This document shows, one piece after another, positions 22,501 through 31,920 of a stretch of 64,000 nucleotides of DNA. Source of the DNA: Tritrichomonas musculus (lineage: Eukaryota; Parabasalia; Tritrichomonadida; Tritrichomonadidae); assembly GCA_039105265.1 (NCBI GenBank), contig JAPFFF010000023.1, positions 434,001 through 498,000 of the forward strand, in the 5' to 3' direction. Position 1 is the first letter of the stretch. Every line of letters begins with the position of its first letter. The position numbers and the translations under genes are program-made. The notes beneath the pieces are model-generated. The model had not been told where the DNA came from and did no database searches. It saw nothing but the letters and a program-made list of their open reading frames with translations.

Positions 22501-25500
22501 AGATGAACTTCATTCCGAAAACCTTAAAAATAATGAAGTTATTCAAAAAGCATTCCAAATTATTAATACCGAAGCACCTGAAGAAATTTATGAAGCTTTA
22601 GAATCATATTCAAATATAATTAAAATTCTGAAGATCGACCAAAATGTCCCTCAAAAAGTGAACGAAATGAAGTCAATAATTGAAGAGACAACATCTATTT
22701 TGCCACAGATTTCTAATGATAAAAAAGCTTCCAAGAAAAAGAACATCGAAAATAACGTTGATTTGGTTAGTCAGGCAAAATCGACGGTTAATCATTTGAA
22801 TTTCTTATCGGACGTCATTCATAACATAACTGAATTGGTTAACAATAACAATTCAGATAACGATAGTTATTCTGAAGATGATATGAAATCACCTGACTCT
22901 CTCTATTCAAAAATTGAAAACCTTAAGAAAAATTCAGAGTCAATGAATGGCGTTTTACTCTCAATTCAAGAAAAGTTGAGTAATAATGATTTGTCATCAA
23001 TTGAGGACGAAATCGACTTGATTCAAGAAGACTTGAATGTTAAAAACATGCTTCTTAATTCTGTAGCTTCAAGTATATCCTCAAATTGGGAACAAATCAA
23101 ACCAAACGATTTGAAAGAAATTCATCAATCAAATCAATCATCATCAAATTCACCAATCAAAAGAAAACTAAGTCAATCAAAGACGGTTAATGATGTGAAA
23201 ATCAATCAATTTGAAAAAATTTACGAAAAATTCGTTGAATTAAAGAAACAATTCGATTTGACAATCAAACAAAACCAAACAGAATCAATGAACAAAGAAT
23301 CACCAACGAGAAACAAGAGTCAAAAGAAAGATTTATTAACATCGATTACAAATGCAATTCAAATCATTCAAGACAAGTCGAATTTAATACAACAATTGAC
23401 GCAAATTGTTAAAAATTCAAATAAATCAAACGACGAAATTGAAGAGGAAGAAGAAGATGTTGAGGAAGACGATAAAAAGCCATCATATTTAATTCAAAAA
23501 GTTTCATCAATGGTTGAAACAATTAATGGCATTTCTGGTGTTTTGAACACTCGTGGAAATGAAACAGAACTCACTAAAAATGTCCAAGAACTCGTTGACC
23601 GTTTGAATATGAATGAAGCAACGGTTTCTCTTCAAAGTTTTGAGTTCCAAACTCTTTCATCCAAAGTTGACATGAATGAAGGCTTAATTGGAAAATTGTG
23701 TCAATTAACAAACACAAACGATACAAACTCGTTAACGAGAAGAGTTTTTGAGTTAGAGAAAGAACACAAAACTCTTTCAAAACTCTTCGATTCAGAAGAC
23801 GTCACAAGTCAAACAAAGTCAATTTGGTTGATTTTAACGAGCATTTCACACATAATTGATGTTGAGAAATCTAAGTTACCTGAAGAGATACAAAAAGTTG
23901 TCAATGAGAACCAAAGATTGACTGAATGCACAAATCAAATTGACTCTGTTTTGTTCACTGAATATAATAATTATAACAATCGAAGCCAGAGTCAAATACC
24001 AAGCCAAAGTTTCGCACTTAATGACAGGTTAAGAATGATGCCAATGAAAGTTCAGCAATTATTGAATGAAAGAGATTCATTAAGAAACAATGTTGAACAA
24101 ATTAAAGAAGCAATAAATGAACCTGAAGAATTTATTGAAAAAGTTCAAAATCTATTTCAACGAGAAGTTAAAATTGAACAAATTTTGAATGTAGCAAATA
24201 CATCATCATCATCTGAATTGAACGAAATCATTCCTGAAATGATAGCCAAATTATCTGACTTTCATGAGAATGTTCTTCAATTAATCAAGCCACAAAACAA
24301 AGAAAATGCAATCGATGACATATCAGCGTTAATAAATGATAATGAAGAAAGAAAGAAAATCATGGATTCAATAGCACAAATCATTTCTCATGATAATGAA
24401 AGAACGGAAGATTTGGCTGATTTAGATAATGAAAATGAAGAACAAAACATCGATTTAGTGAATGAAATTCAAAATCTTCATGAAGCAAATATTCAAATGA
24501 AGAGATATATCGATGAATTGTCATTAGTTGCTGAAGTTAATCCAAAGAAGAAGATTAAGAAAGTTAAATTAAATAACTCTAATGATAATCTTAATCAAAA
24601 CATGACAATGACAATTAAACCAAAACAACAACAGCGACAACAAAGTTCTAATTTCTTTAGTTTTTCACCAATTCGTCCAAAGCAAGCACAAACAATGACT
24701 CCAATCATCAAGCAACAAACATCACAACAAAAGAGAAACAGTAACAAAGACTTGATGCAAGTTGTTAGAGAATTGAAAGATAAAGAAAGAGAAATAATTG
24801 AAATTGTTGGCAAGAAATATGAAAATAATTACATTTCGCAAATTAGTCAAATGAAAAATGCATTGAATTCAATTCATCAATTGATTTTTGATTCCGTTTT
24901 TGAAGAAGAAGAAGAAGAGAATGAAGAAACAAATATAAATATGAATAGTTTCCAAACAATTGAACCAATCGAAGAAGAAGAAGACAATAACAAATATGAT
25001 TCATATATTAAAAAGATCAGTGAAAACATTTCCGAATTAACAAAAATGAAAGCCGAGCTCGAATATATTCAAAAGACAACAAATAATGATTCAAATTATA
25101 TTCAAAAAGTTGGAAATGTATTTGATCAAATGAGACAAATAAGAAAAACTTTGAATGCTGATAAAGAAAGTGCAATTCCTCAACTTGTGTCTGATTTAGT
25201 TAAAACTAAAGATTCAATTGATCAAATTTTGACAACTTCTAAACAAATGGTTTCTACTGAAGCAATTGAAAGAAGTCAAAGTAGTCTTAATAACACTAAA
25301 AACATTAGTAAAACAGTCAATGCTTCAACACAAACAATGGAAATATCAGATTCAAAACTTTTTGAATCAGATCTCCCATCAAGAGTTCAAGAAGTTGTCG
25401 ACATGAACATTGAATTCCAAGAACAAATCAGTGAAATTTGTTCAATTTTACCTGAAAGTGAAAACGTCATTGCTGAAGTTCGACAAATGAAAGAAAACGA

Positions 25501-28500
25501 AGACAAATTAAAGAAGATTTTCAAGTCAGAAAATTTAGTTCAATCTGCAACCGAATTAACCGAAATCAAACAATCTATTGAATCAATTTTGAATGATACA
25601 GACTATGGCAAAGATAATCAAAACAACCTTGTTTCTTTCATTTCTCAACTCGTAAGTGAAAATGAACAAAGAAAACATATAATTCAACAAGTCCAGAAAG
25701 AAACAGATGAAGAGAATGATTACATCGACAAAATCAAACAACTTAAACAAGATGAAAGCAAACTTCAAGAAATTTTGAAATCAAGAACAGAATTGCCAAC
25801 AATTGCAGCCAAATATGTAAACACAGTTGATTCAATTTCACAGATAATTTTTGAAAGAAATGAAAGCGAAAGTGACAGTGAAAATGAGAATGATAATCAA
25901 TTTGAAAAAGTGCCACAAATTGACCATTCAAATCTAATAAATGAAGTTCAAACAATCTTTGATTCATTCAATAAAATGAAGAAAGAATTGAACGACTTAA
26001 ATTCAATAATGGACTTGAATCAACAAGGCAACAGTGTCAGTACTAATAAAGAATTGATTAAAGCAACAAAAGAAATGAAAAAGAGAGAAAGTGAATTAAA
26101 ATCAATTCTGAAAACAGATGATCTAATTTCTCAAGCAAATCGACTGACACAAACAATTAAAGACATTCAAAAAAGTGTCAAAAACTACGAAAGTCAAGCT
26201 ACTAAAGAAATTGAAAACAAAGGCGTAATAACTAACCCTGAAAGTGATGATGATGACGATGAAGAAGATGAAATAAATTACGATGAATTGCCAAATCAAA
26301 TTGAAGACAATCTTTCAATGCTTTTGAATTCAAGATTGGCAATTTTAAGAGTCCAAAAAGTGACAAATGAAACCGAAAATTATGAAGAAAAAATTAACAA
26401 CGTCATGTCACTTCATAAAAAGATTGATTCAATTTTGAATAGCTCTGAATATTTGCCATTTTCACCGGTTACATTGAAAAATATGCCATCGGCAATTGAA
26501 TACTTGGTTGAGACACAAAATGAAGTTTGTGAGATCCTATCGTCTATTGAATTCAAAGAAAAAGACGACCAAAGCAATGAAAACAAAACCGTCCCTAAAA
26601 CTTCAAAGTCAACCGCTACAACCGACATTAAAAAGAAGGAACAAAAAGTTCTTCAAATTCCTTCAAAAGTTCAAATTTTGGCCGAAAAAGCAAAGATTCT
26701 TGACTCAATCAACGAAGACTATCTAAACAAGGATGATGACAGCAGCATTCCCGACCAAGTCTCACTTTTAACCAACAACACAAAAGTACTAATTTCAATG
26801 GGAAATACGTTAAAATTAAAGAAACCGCAACAGATCCTTGAAAAAGTTGTGAATCAATTTGAATTGATCAATCAATTGAAGCAGATGCTTGGCTCTGAAA
26901 ATGTTGTCAAAACTGTCGACAGCATTCAAAAAGAGAACCTTCAATTGAAAGAGACAAATTCAAAAATTAACGAAATTTTGTTCGCTTTCAATCAATCTAG
27001 TTCTAACACAGGTCAATTGAATTCACCTCCTGACACATTGAATGAGGAAGGCATGATTGAGGAGATACAGACAATGATCAACACAATCAGCGAGCTCAGC
27101 AACGAGAGGCAGACAATTGTCAGAATTGTGAACAATGAGAATCCAATTGAAGAAATTGAATCCTTACAAAATTTGAGAGAAAATCTTCAACAACTTCTTC
27201 CACGTAAAGGAATCATACCCGAAGTTCAGAAGTTATTACAAACCTCTCAAATTGCTTCAAAAAGTGCCAAGATGTTGGGCTGTCAAAATTCGGAATTCAT
27301 TCCTGAAAAGATTGGCGAAATGAAAGAGAATTTGAAGCGACTTGAAGAAGAGACTGAAAATTTGAATGATGTTCTCAAATCAAATTCAATGTCCAATTCA
27401 ATCACCATAGTCAAAAACTTGACATCACTTTTGCATGATCCTGAAGATTTGAATGAAGAAGTGTCAAATTTGATTGAGTCACTCAAAAAGTGCCAACAAG
27501 AGCTCTCAAATAGAGAGACACAAGAAAGAGCGACAATCAACGAACTTCAGACGTCGCTAATGCAAGTCATGCGTCTCACTGACCAAAAGACGGCATCGGA
27601 TGCGATCGGCCAAGTTGAAGAGAACGAAGAGACAATCAAAAAGTTGCAAAAAGTGCTACAAGTGTCAGAACCGTCACAAATTAGTCCACGCATCGATTCT
27701 TTACTCTCCGAGCGTGCCAAGATCATCATGAACATTGACACAAACTACATCAACCGCGATCCAACCGCCAAACCGTCACCAACCGCCGCCGCTAACGCAA
27801 ACGCAACCAACGAGTTCGACTTTGGCCTTGAGAATTCATCTGAAGAAACAAATTCCGTATCGTCCTTCATTTACCTGGAAAATGACGAGCTTCCTCAGTG
27901 CATCTACAACATGAAGCGCGGCATTCGTGAGAATGAGAACATTTTGAAGAGAGTTGCAGAGATCATCAAGCATGACTCAAATGAAAGCAACAAGAAAAAT
28001 AACGGAAATAACGGCCAGAATACAAAATTGATTGATTTCAATCAAATTCCACGAGTCGTTGCCGAAATTTGCCAAAGTTCTCAATTGATAAAGTCGATTC
28101 ACACAATCATGACTGACCAGGACATCTCGGATCAGATGCCCGAGACGATACAGAAGCTAATTCAAGACTCCGCCGAGTTGACAGTCTTAACCAAAGAGAA
28201 CGACGAACTCAAGAGAAATTACGAAGACGTTTGCAACTTCGTAAAGAGGCTCCTTTCAATTATAATGGAAGGCCATCTTCCTCAGAAGATGAAGTTCCCC
28301 ATTCCACTGAAGGCCAAAGACAAACTTCTCGAGTTCCTCAGATCGTTCAAGAAGAGAAGCGACAGAAATGCAGCAGACGTGAAGGTCATTTTAAAGAGAG
28401 CTTCAACTAACGGTTATCGTGATAACGATTTAATTGAGGCAGTTAACTGCATCGTTGACGAATCAATAGCTTTCGAAAAACAGCAAAATAACGAGGATAT

Positions 28501-28831
28501 GCATGAGAAAACAAAGTCGTTGAAACAAATAATTGAACGTCAAAATTCTCAATATCATCAGATGATGAGCGAAAATAAACAGGCAATCCAGGACTTGAAA
28601 GATAAAATCGAACTACTCCAGAGACAGGCAAGCGAAAAAGACGCTAAAAATTTCCAGGAATCTCAGGTTAAGGCGGAGAAATTGGCTGAGGCTAATGCTG
28701 ATTTGGATAAAGAAAAAAGAATTCACGAGGAATTGATAAGATTCATTTCAAAACAAAGTATTGATACCGACTTTTTGAGTGTTAATCTACCTGTAAACGA
28801 AATGAGAGTAATCTTTCAATATTCGAAATAA
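16523..28831 (+). CDS. Giant coiled-coil protein, 4102 residues
   Basis: One uninterrupted frame of 4102 codons. Residues 1-14 end in SSSIDDFF, much like the cullin N-terminus in this window. Residues about 130-1200 are near-continuous coiled coil rich in Gln, Lys, Glu and Asn, with Asn-rich breaks (about 230-270 and 805-840) and three tandem 21-residue repeats (about 956-1022). From about 1240 to 3990 the protein changes to helical segments of roughly 35-40 residues with a recurring 'I-P-x-x-V-x-x-L' core. A block of near-identical 40-residue copies built on 'KQNQQLKKISE' lies at about 1655-1920. Acidic runs are scattered through the second half, and no transmembrane segment is seen. The design fits a structural filament, golgin or basal-body/centrosomal protein; function is not assigned. 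Base composition becomes less AT-rich in the last 1.8 kb. Confidence 0.85.
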   Translation: MEKRAISSSIDDFFKSRQKSFLDSLERILDSISSDELIKQMFHNKNAANYLPSRITEIISNILHEDRENYIQRLTERLQSYENFDNSTYNRSTFARQDRKKLNRDLKTIKTINNSIHSTVNNFSNDIRIILNKARNSVSRTIDSLVHDNGQLKNRLDYLNKQTKNLSRDNEDLRRQLSISQDNLLRSQKQHRELTEILESKENDLANMKNLNYSLSSTISKTAPYSNDNNSFSPPSPFQKKKSKSNSFLMNNDFNDGFNNNNDNDLLTEYKQKLDAAYQQIANLKSQLQINDQGELMQSFVYASETIKSKDQQIQDLQNHIKKLKNEIQSLGNQIQALTAQGASPTKRVTFQDLNKNDDRYCSYEEFEHIMHERNDLADQLEALQSESFKSDKQKKQLESKINDLLQQKSTSERQYQIQIQELQEKNEQLSMSLKDSSSIGNLLNKERSENEKKELTIRQKDSLIQSLTQENAKLIGQFTVLSKIDEQSKSKQDFSVEVLLDSANFDSQQRSIIMKIFNESQKRNDQKLAKYEQALKNKIKSENALKQDIEKASQTVDNHQKLIEEKQKQIEDLNVSSSQLKDIRNQNESKIFELNSKIASLEATIRELQSNVANKQKQIDDFRPIFESFKQQKESLEEKINQIQRDNSIEIQRLQGINSDISEQSIIKEREAEKAQRTNKQLSEEIEKVHTQNEQLLLINQQSQETINLNKNLIQKLESYKKAHQESKKQLTILAASNQQLQNKLKAKRSQVSQQVELIDKLQKTIDSVSNEKNALITDLQTKTKQLEEENIILKSNLNMSLNNMNRQSEFNNSGFMNNNNSRLMGNSQSLMNNNNNNSSMERDDSALRSLQKQLEMSQVSKDAAEKQLSALQTENESLLNTIKQSENENEKLNQSIAELNSSLSKSQLENQKQIDENNKLQNENRKLQYEKEQHQEENNKLQSTNNKLQMSYERQQEENSKLQSSNKQLQKLNSRQQEENSKLQSSNKQLQKLNSRQQEENSKLQSSNKQLQKLNSKQQEEINKLHDDIDKNKRTYERQTDENSRLKRANEQQIEENNKLRMTNEKQNDENNKLQYENQKQKDENNKIQFELTKLQKINEKQNDEISKLQNDFEKQKDENYKLHNEINKLQRINEKQIDENNKLLKTNENQHKENEQLSNVNEKQSEEINELHKANDLLQRELQVKSKQSENQASMIVELQSQNQSLNNTIQKVLKKSARIVPVNEVTQVPSKLEELNNVIVRIKELLNLKKSDDVVSSIVNLLKQIQNACQNLNIRDTNDFPNATLILAKEIEENRKFKNEFSKREQKISSVLHSTYSFEAIPEILVRYQKLEQEINNILRSSNSSSIIPGIQSLVQFESTIEKTLGSSTKEEAMKEIAQLKSNEKIIEKILGVEDMNKIPRTIEDLYNDVQQLKKCLVIEDFHTAVPVFNQVYLSLKKALKNSESFERIFSLISEIVTASKQVNKMLQTENLEESVQVIQTMKDTISKTESEIDHKLIEGESLPEKVSQLTNRNKILHQAISILNVDDHNSVVGAIQLLLEQFNQVKAIVINGKSLPIPTSPIFSKSSKSSKFSRVSSNADNQEIIQEVVSMKNEVLNLAQMLDVSEDSIVPKVAELLDHLKQISSTFTDSLSSSRSNSSSFYEEIINLINKQNQQILKISEILSTDPERIVESVNKMNHQVRKISEIISPNEDHLHNESLVEVIQKQNQQLKKISETISPKEDYLHNDNLVDIILKQNQQLKKISETISPNEDYLKSDTFVDSVIKQNLLLKRISDIISPNEDFFKNDALFNIILKQNQQLKKISDTISPDEDYLKNDSFVEAVIKQNQQLKKITEIISSNEEFSRNEGLVDLVLKQNQQLKKISEVYNDSEDFIDEIIQQNQQIKSISEIYSPSDDIVNDVLQDHQQILKINEIYPDSSNIVDDIASNNLILQKIAAKLAKGNEHNRSPKKKNDFNDLVTEVSSIKKQIKQISKIIQTPADSIVNKIDELHSENLKNNEVIQKAFQIINTEAPEEIYEALESYSNIIKILKIDQNVPQKVNEMKSIIEETTSILPQISNDKKASKKKNIENNVDLVSQAKSTVNHLNFLSDVIHNITELVNNNNSDNDSYSEDDMKSPDSLYSKIENLKKNSESMNGVLLSIQEKLSNNDLSSIEDEIDLIQEDLNVKNMLLNSVASSISSNWEQIKPNDLKEIHQSNQSSSNSPIKRKLSQSKTVNDVKINQFEKIYEKFVELKKQFDLTIKQNQTESMNKESPTRNKSQKKDLLTSITNAIQIIQDKSNLIQQLTQIVKNSNKSNDEIEEEEEDVEEDDKKPSYLIQKVSSMVETINGISGVLNTRGNETELTKNVQELVDRLNMNEATVSLQSFEFQTLSSKVDMNEGLIGKLCQLTNTNDTNSLTRRVFELEKEHKTLSKLFDSEDVTSQTKSIWLILTSISHIIDVEKSKLPEEIQKVVNENQRLTECTNQIDSVLFTEYNNYNNRSQSQIPSQSFALNDRLRMMPMKVQQLLNERDSLRNNVEQIKEAINEPEEFIEKVQNLFQREVKIEQILNVANTSSSSELNEIIPEMIAKLSDFHENVLQLIKPQNKENAIDDISALINDNEERKKIMDSIAQIISHDNERTEDLADLDNENEEQNIDLVNEIQNLHEANIQMKRYIDELSLVAEVNPKKKIKKVKLNNSNDNLNQNMTMTIKPKQQQRQQSSNFFSFSPIRPKQAQTMTPIIKQQTSQQKRNSNKDLMQVVRELKDKEREIIEIVGKKYENNYISQISQMKNALNSIHQLIFDSVFEEEEEENEETNINMNSFQTIEPIEEEEDNNKYDSYIKKISENISELTKMKAELEYIQKTTNNDSNYIQKVGNVFDQMRQIRKTLNADKESAIPQLVSDLVKTKDSIDQILTTSKQMVSTEAIERSQSSLNNTKNISKTVNASTQTMEISDSKLFESDLPSRVQEVVDMNIEFQEQISEICSILPESENVIAEVRQMKENEDKLKKIFKSENLVQSATELTEIKQSIESILNDTDYGKDNQNNLVSFISQLVSENEQRKHIIQQVQKETDEENDYIDKIKQLKQDESKLQEILKSRTELPTIAAKYVNTVDSISQIIFERNESESDSENENDNQFEKVPQIDHSNLINEVQTIFDSFNKMKKELNDLNSIMDLNQQGNSVSTNKELIKATKEMKKRESELKSILKTDDLISQANRLTQTIKDIQKSVKNYESQATKEIENKGVITNPESDDDDDEEDEINYDELPNQIEDNLSMLLNSRLAILRVQKVTNETENYEEKINNVMSLHKKIDSILNSSEYLPFSPVTLKNMPSAIEYLVETQNEVCEILSSIEFKEKDDQSNENKTVPKTSKSTATTDIKKKEQKVLQIPSKVQILAEKAKILDSINEDYLNKDDDSSIPDQVSLLTNNTKVLISMGNTLKLKKPQQILEKVVNQFELINQLKQMLGSENVVKTVDSIQKENLQLKETNSKINEILFAFNQSSSNTGQLNSPPDTLNEEGMIEEIQTMINTISELSNERQTIVRIVNNENPIEEIESLQNLRENLQQLLPRKGIIPEVQKLLQTSQIASKSAKMLGCQNSEFIPEKIGEMKENLKRLEEETENLNDVLKSNSMSNSITIVKNLTSLLHDPEDLNEEVSNLIESLKKCQQELSNRETQERATINELQTSLMQVMRLTDQKTASDAIGQVEENEETIKKLQKVLQVSEPSQISPRIDSLLSERAKIIMNIDTNYINRDPTAKPSPTAAANANATNEFDFGLENSSEETNSVSSFIYLENDELPQCIYNMKRGIRENENILKRVAEIIKHDSNESNKKNNGNNGQNTKLIDFNQIPRVVAEICQSSQLIKSIHTIMTDQDISDQMPETIQKLIQDSAELTVLTKENDELKRNYEDVCNFVKRLLSIIMEGHLPQKMKFPIPLKAKDKLLEFLRSFKKRSDRNAADVKVILKRASTNGYRDNDLIEAVNCIVDESIAFEKQQNNEDMHEKTKSLKQIIERQNSQYHQMMSENKQAIQDLKDKIELLQRQASEKDAKNFQESQVKAEKLAEANADLDKEKRIHEELIRFISKQSIDTDFLSVNLPVNEMRVIFQYSK
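19388..19590 (+). repeat. Three tandem 63-bp coding repeats
   Basis: The giant gene contains three adjacent copies of a 21-codon unit around EENSKLQSSNKQLQKLN, differing by a few mostly silent bases. This indicates recent tandem duplication within the coiled coil. Confidence 0.75.
21478..22290 (+). repeat. Array of about 120-bp coding repeats (40-residue units)
   Basis: Seven to eight units of about 40 residues, each with a QNQQLKKISE core and most followed by a Ser-Pro-Asn-Glu-Asp segment. Later units are shorter and more diverged (QNQQIKSISE, DHQQILKINE). Amplified within the giant gene. Confidence 0.7.
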
Positions 28832-28950
28832 TTTTTGTTAAATAAAAATTTGTATATCTTTTGAAATTTCGTTTTTATTTCATAATCATTCATTACTTTT
28901 TTTTTTTTTTTTTTTTTTAAAAAAAGAAAAGTTCTCTTATAATTTCGTAC

Positions 28951-28989
<39 letters not shown>

Positions 28990-29479
28990 TAGATATTTCA
29001 ACTCTTCATAGAGGCTGAAAATGCTTATATCATTAACATAAAGTATTTATTCTTTTTTTATTTGTATATTTCAACTCTTTATTTCATTAATTTTCAGAAG
29101 AAATTCAAAAAGTTAACAAGAGAATACAAATTCTCATTTTCATTTTCGAATCCAAAAAAAACCAAACTAGCTCAAATTATCAAACTTTATCATTTCTTTG
29201 AAAAAAATTCTAAATCACCAAAAGATATATATATATATATATAGATCAAATGAATCAAACAAAAATTAGTATCTTGATTGTATTAAATAAAAAAAATCCC
29301 TAAAGAAAGAAAAAAATTACAATGCATCACCAATAAAATAAAAAGATAAAAAAGAAAGAACTTATGCTTTATTACAAATAAAGTTCATTGTAAATTTATA
29401 AATATATATTTATAAATATATTATAATAGTGTATTTCCGCAAAACAACATAAAAGTCTAAAATTAAGAAAGAGAAAATG
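28832..29479. other. Intergenic with two long poly-T tracts
   Basis: Holds T22 at 28897-28918 and T27 at 28956-28982, then an (AT)n stretch near 29227. It lies between convergent genes. No gene is seen. Confidence 0.6.
28956..28982 (+). repeat. Poly-T tract, 27 bases
   Basis: Homopolymer directly visible, with a sister tract of 22 T at 28897-28918. Confidence 0.9.
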
Positions 29480-30169
29480 TCATGTAAGAGTATCCATACT
29501 AATCCTTTTCTGCGCAACTGCAAACGCAGATTCAAATTCAATTTTTTTCAAATTTCGAGGTATGATATATTTACCGAGCTCAAATGACATCACTCTACAA
29601 AAAGGAAGATACATTTTAGCAAGCGGCTTTGTAAATTGATTATGATGGTAATGACAATGTCGTCCAATAAAGGTCATTGCGTCGTCAAGACAGTCAAAAC
29701 GCCCATTGTTACTTAAACGCATATCAAAAGGAATCGGGATTGTTTTAACAGTTTGATATCTTTGAGTACATAAATTTACATTAAATAAATATAAAACTGG
29801 GGGATCGATGAGTTTAGGTGGTTCTTTGGGAAGTTCGGAATTTTTTTGAACATTTATCTCAGGCTTTACTTTTAGTGAATCATTATGCGCTACGCTTGTG
29901 GAATTCTGATTTATTTGAGGTAATTCAAAAATAGTAGAAATATTTCTATCCTTATTTATTTTTATATTATTATTATTTATCATTGGATCATTGTAACTAC
30001 TCTTATTGAACGTATTCATACCAGTGTTATCATTTCGATTATATAATATGGTGCTGTTTATATTTGGGACTGGATTAAAGTTATATTGTGGAGGTCCAGA
30101 TGCAATAACCCGAGGTATAATTTGGATTTGACTATATGGCTGAGAATATGAATATGGATAGTAAGTCAT
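29480..30169 (-). CDS. Unassigned protein, 229 residues
   Basis: Not recognised. The first 110 residues are Tyr/Pro/Asn-rich low complexity (starting with a Tyr-Ser-Gln-Pro-rich stretch), likely disordered. The second half looks folded: 'VLYLFNVNLCTQRYQ', 'IPFDMRLSNNGRFDCLDDA', a His-rich 'GRHCHYHHNQF', then 'FELGKYIIPRNLKKIEFESAF'. The clustered Cys/His (about 170-177) could bind a metal, but spacing does not match a known finger. Convergent with the giant coiled-coil gene. A clean ATG and stop support a real gene. Confidence 0.6.
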   Translation of the reverse strand: MTYYPYSYSQPYSQIQIIPRVIASGPPQYNFNPVPNINSTILYNRNDNTGMNTFNKSSYNDPMINNNNIKINKDRNISTIFELPQINQNSTSVAHNDSLKVKPEINVQKNSELPKEPPKLIDPPVLYLFNVNLCTQRYQTVKTIPIPFDMRLSNNGRFDCLDDAMTFIGRHCHYHHNQFTKPLAKMYLPFCRVMSFELGKYIIPRNLKKIEFESAFAVAQKRISMDTLT

Positions 30170-30724
30170 TCGTTGAAATTATTTTTTAGGTATTCAAAAA
30201 ATAATAAATTTTATCGTTTTTATTTTTTTTAATTGTATCATATACAAAATTCTCAAATTATTAAATTACAAATAAATTTTTAATTTATAAATATATTTTT
30301 AATTTATAAATATATTATATCTATATGATTAATACTTTAAATTACTATATTGTATATTTTAATTTTACAATAATTATAAAACAAATATATCATTATATCT
30401 TCACAATTTTTCGCTTGAATTTGATTTTATTCTCAAAATTTCTCAACTTGATTTATCAAATTGAATTATATAAAAAATTTGAAATAAATCCTTGGAACAA
30501 ATTCTATATAAAATTCTTTAACTAAAACGTTAATATATATAAATATAGTAGAATAAATTTTTATGAAAGAAAAAAAAGATTTTTTTGTGGAAATTTTTGA
30601 CCTTGGAGTATTTCGCGATAATTATTATTATCTTTTATTGAAAAATCAATAGAACCATTTTTTATATGATCGTATGCAAATTATCGATAATATATGGCCA
30701 CATACATCATGCTTTTGTCATTTT
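30170..30724. other. Intergenic
   Basis: Very AT-rich. No supportable gene. Confidence 0.55.
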
Positions 30725-31207
30725 TTATTTAATGTCAATTTCATCAATCCATGATAAATCTATATTATCGAAAGATAGTTCTTCTAAGTCATTTTGAAAA
30801 TTTGAACCTTCGAAATCAGACAAAAAAAAATCAACTTCAAAATCAATTATATTATCAGTAATGTTGCTTGCTTTTTTTTCATTTAAAAAATTGGGATTAC
30901 CGCAGTAATTATTTTTTACATTTCCTAGTTCTGTCGATAAATTTAAATTTGACTTTGGAAGAGAATCGACGGATATTAAATGAATTGAATCAGATTGAGA
31001 TTGTTGTTTTGATACAGATGAATCATTTTTTAATCCAAAATGTCTTTCCATTTCAATCTGAAGCTTACGAGGTCTGCTTTTTGAAAAACTCTTTAATAAT
31101 CTTCCTTTGCTGTCGAGAGGAAAATCGATAAAATCTCCAACACCGTTCATAACAAAAATATCGGACCACAAAGATTTATGAACTTTTGATTTTTTCTTTC
31201 CTTTCAT
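30725..31207 (-). CDS. Unassigned small protein, 160 residues, basic head and acidic tail
   Basis: Not recognised. Residues 1-50 are strongly basic: Lys-rich start, then 'FSKSRPRKLQIEMERHFG', which could be a nuclear-localisation or DNA/RNA-contacting segment. The middle is Ser/Asn-rich. The last 45 residues are acidic and hydrophobic ('DFEVDFFLSDFEG', 'LEELSFDNIDLSWIDEIDI'), like an acidic activation or interaction tail. The charge layout suggests a small nuclear regulator, but this is inference only. Confidence 0.55.
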   Translation of the reverse strand: MKGKKKSKVHKSLWSDIFVMNGVGDFIDFPLDSKGRLLKSFSKSRPRKLQIEMERHFGLKNDSSVSKQQSQSDSIHLISVDSLPKSNLNLSTELGNVKNNYCGNPNFLNEKKASNITDNIIDFEVDFFLSDFEGSNFQNDLEELSFDNIDLSWIDEIDIK

Positions 31208-31920
31208 AAAATAAAATGACGAATCATCTCATGAGAATCACAAATGAAATATAATCCTCTCAATTTTACTGATAACGTTTTTCAATTGAAATTATTGAAT
31301 GAGTTTTTTGGCATTTTTGTATTTTTATAACAATTTTGGCATATTCGTTTGCCAACATTTGAATATATATCAAAAATAAATCATATTATGATGTTCATAC
31401 CTCATTCAAGTACATTAAAGTAATAATCATTACAAATCTATAAATCTAATTTTGCATAATTATTATTATCTTTTATGTAAGCTGATAATCCATTTTTCAA
31501 TAAGTACTTTCCAACTTCATGATTTTTTCAGAACGAAAAGACGGTAAATCACCATTAACTTTGATTTTTTTCAAAGAGCTACGTAACCTCTCAGAAATCT
31601 CATCTCAAATTCAATAGCTTATTGAATTTTTCATTCAATTTTTTGAATTTTGGCAATTTATACTATTTTGATATTATCATCATCATCTATTTTTTATTAC
31701 TGAATTTTTAATGATGATATTAATATTGACAACAAATAATGATCGATCCAATTACATCAATGACCATCAAAAAAAGATTCATTTTATTGAATAATATTAT
31801 TTACCATTTCCTAATTTATTTTTCAATATTGATGTTTTAAAAGCATCAAATTAAAGTTATTTTTCAATTAATATTTTCAGATTTGTTAATTTTTAAAAAA
31901 AAAAAAAAAAATAAAATAAT
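31208..31920. other. Intergenic
   Basis: AT-rich. A TCATTTT motif 6-12 bases before the ATG of the small minus-strand gene (31213-31219) is a possible initiator. Nothing else is seen. Confidence 0.5.
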
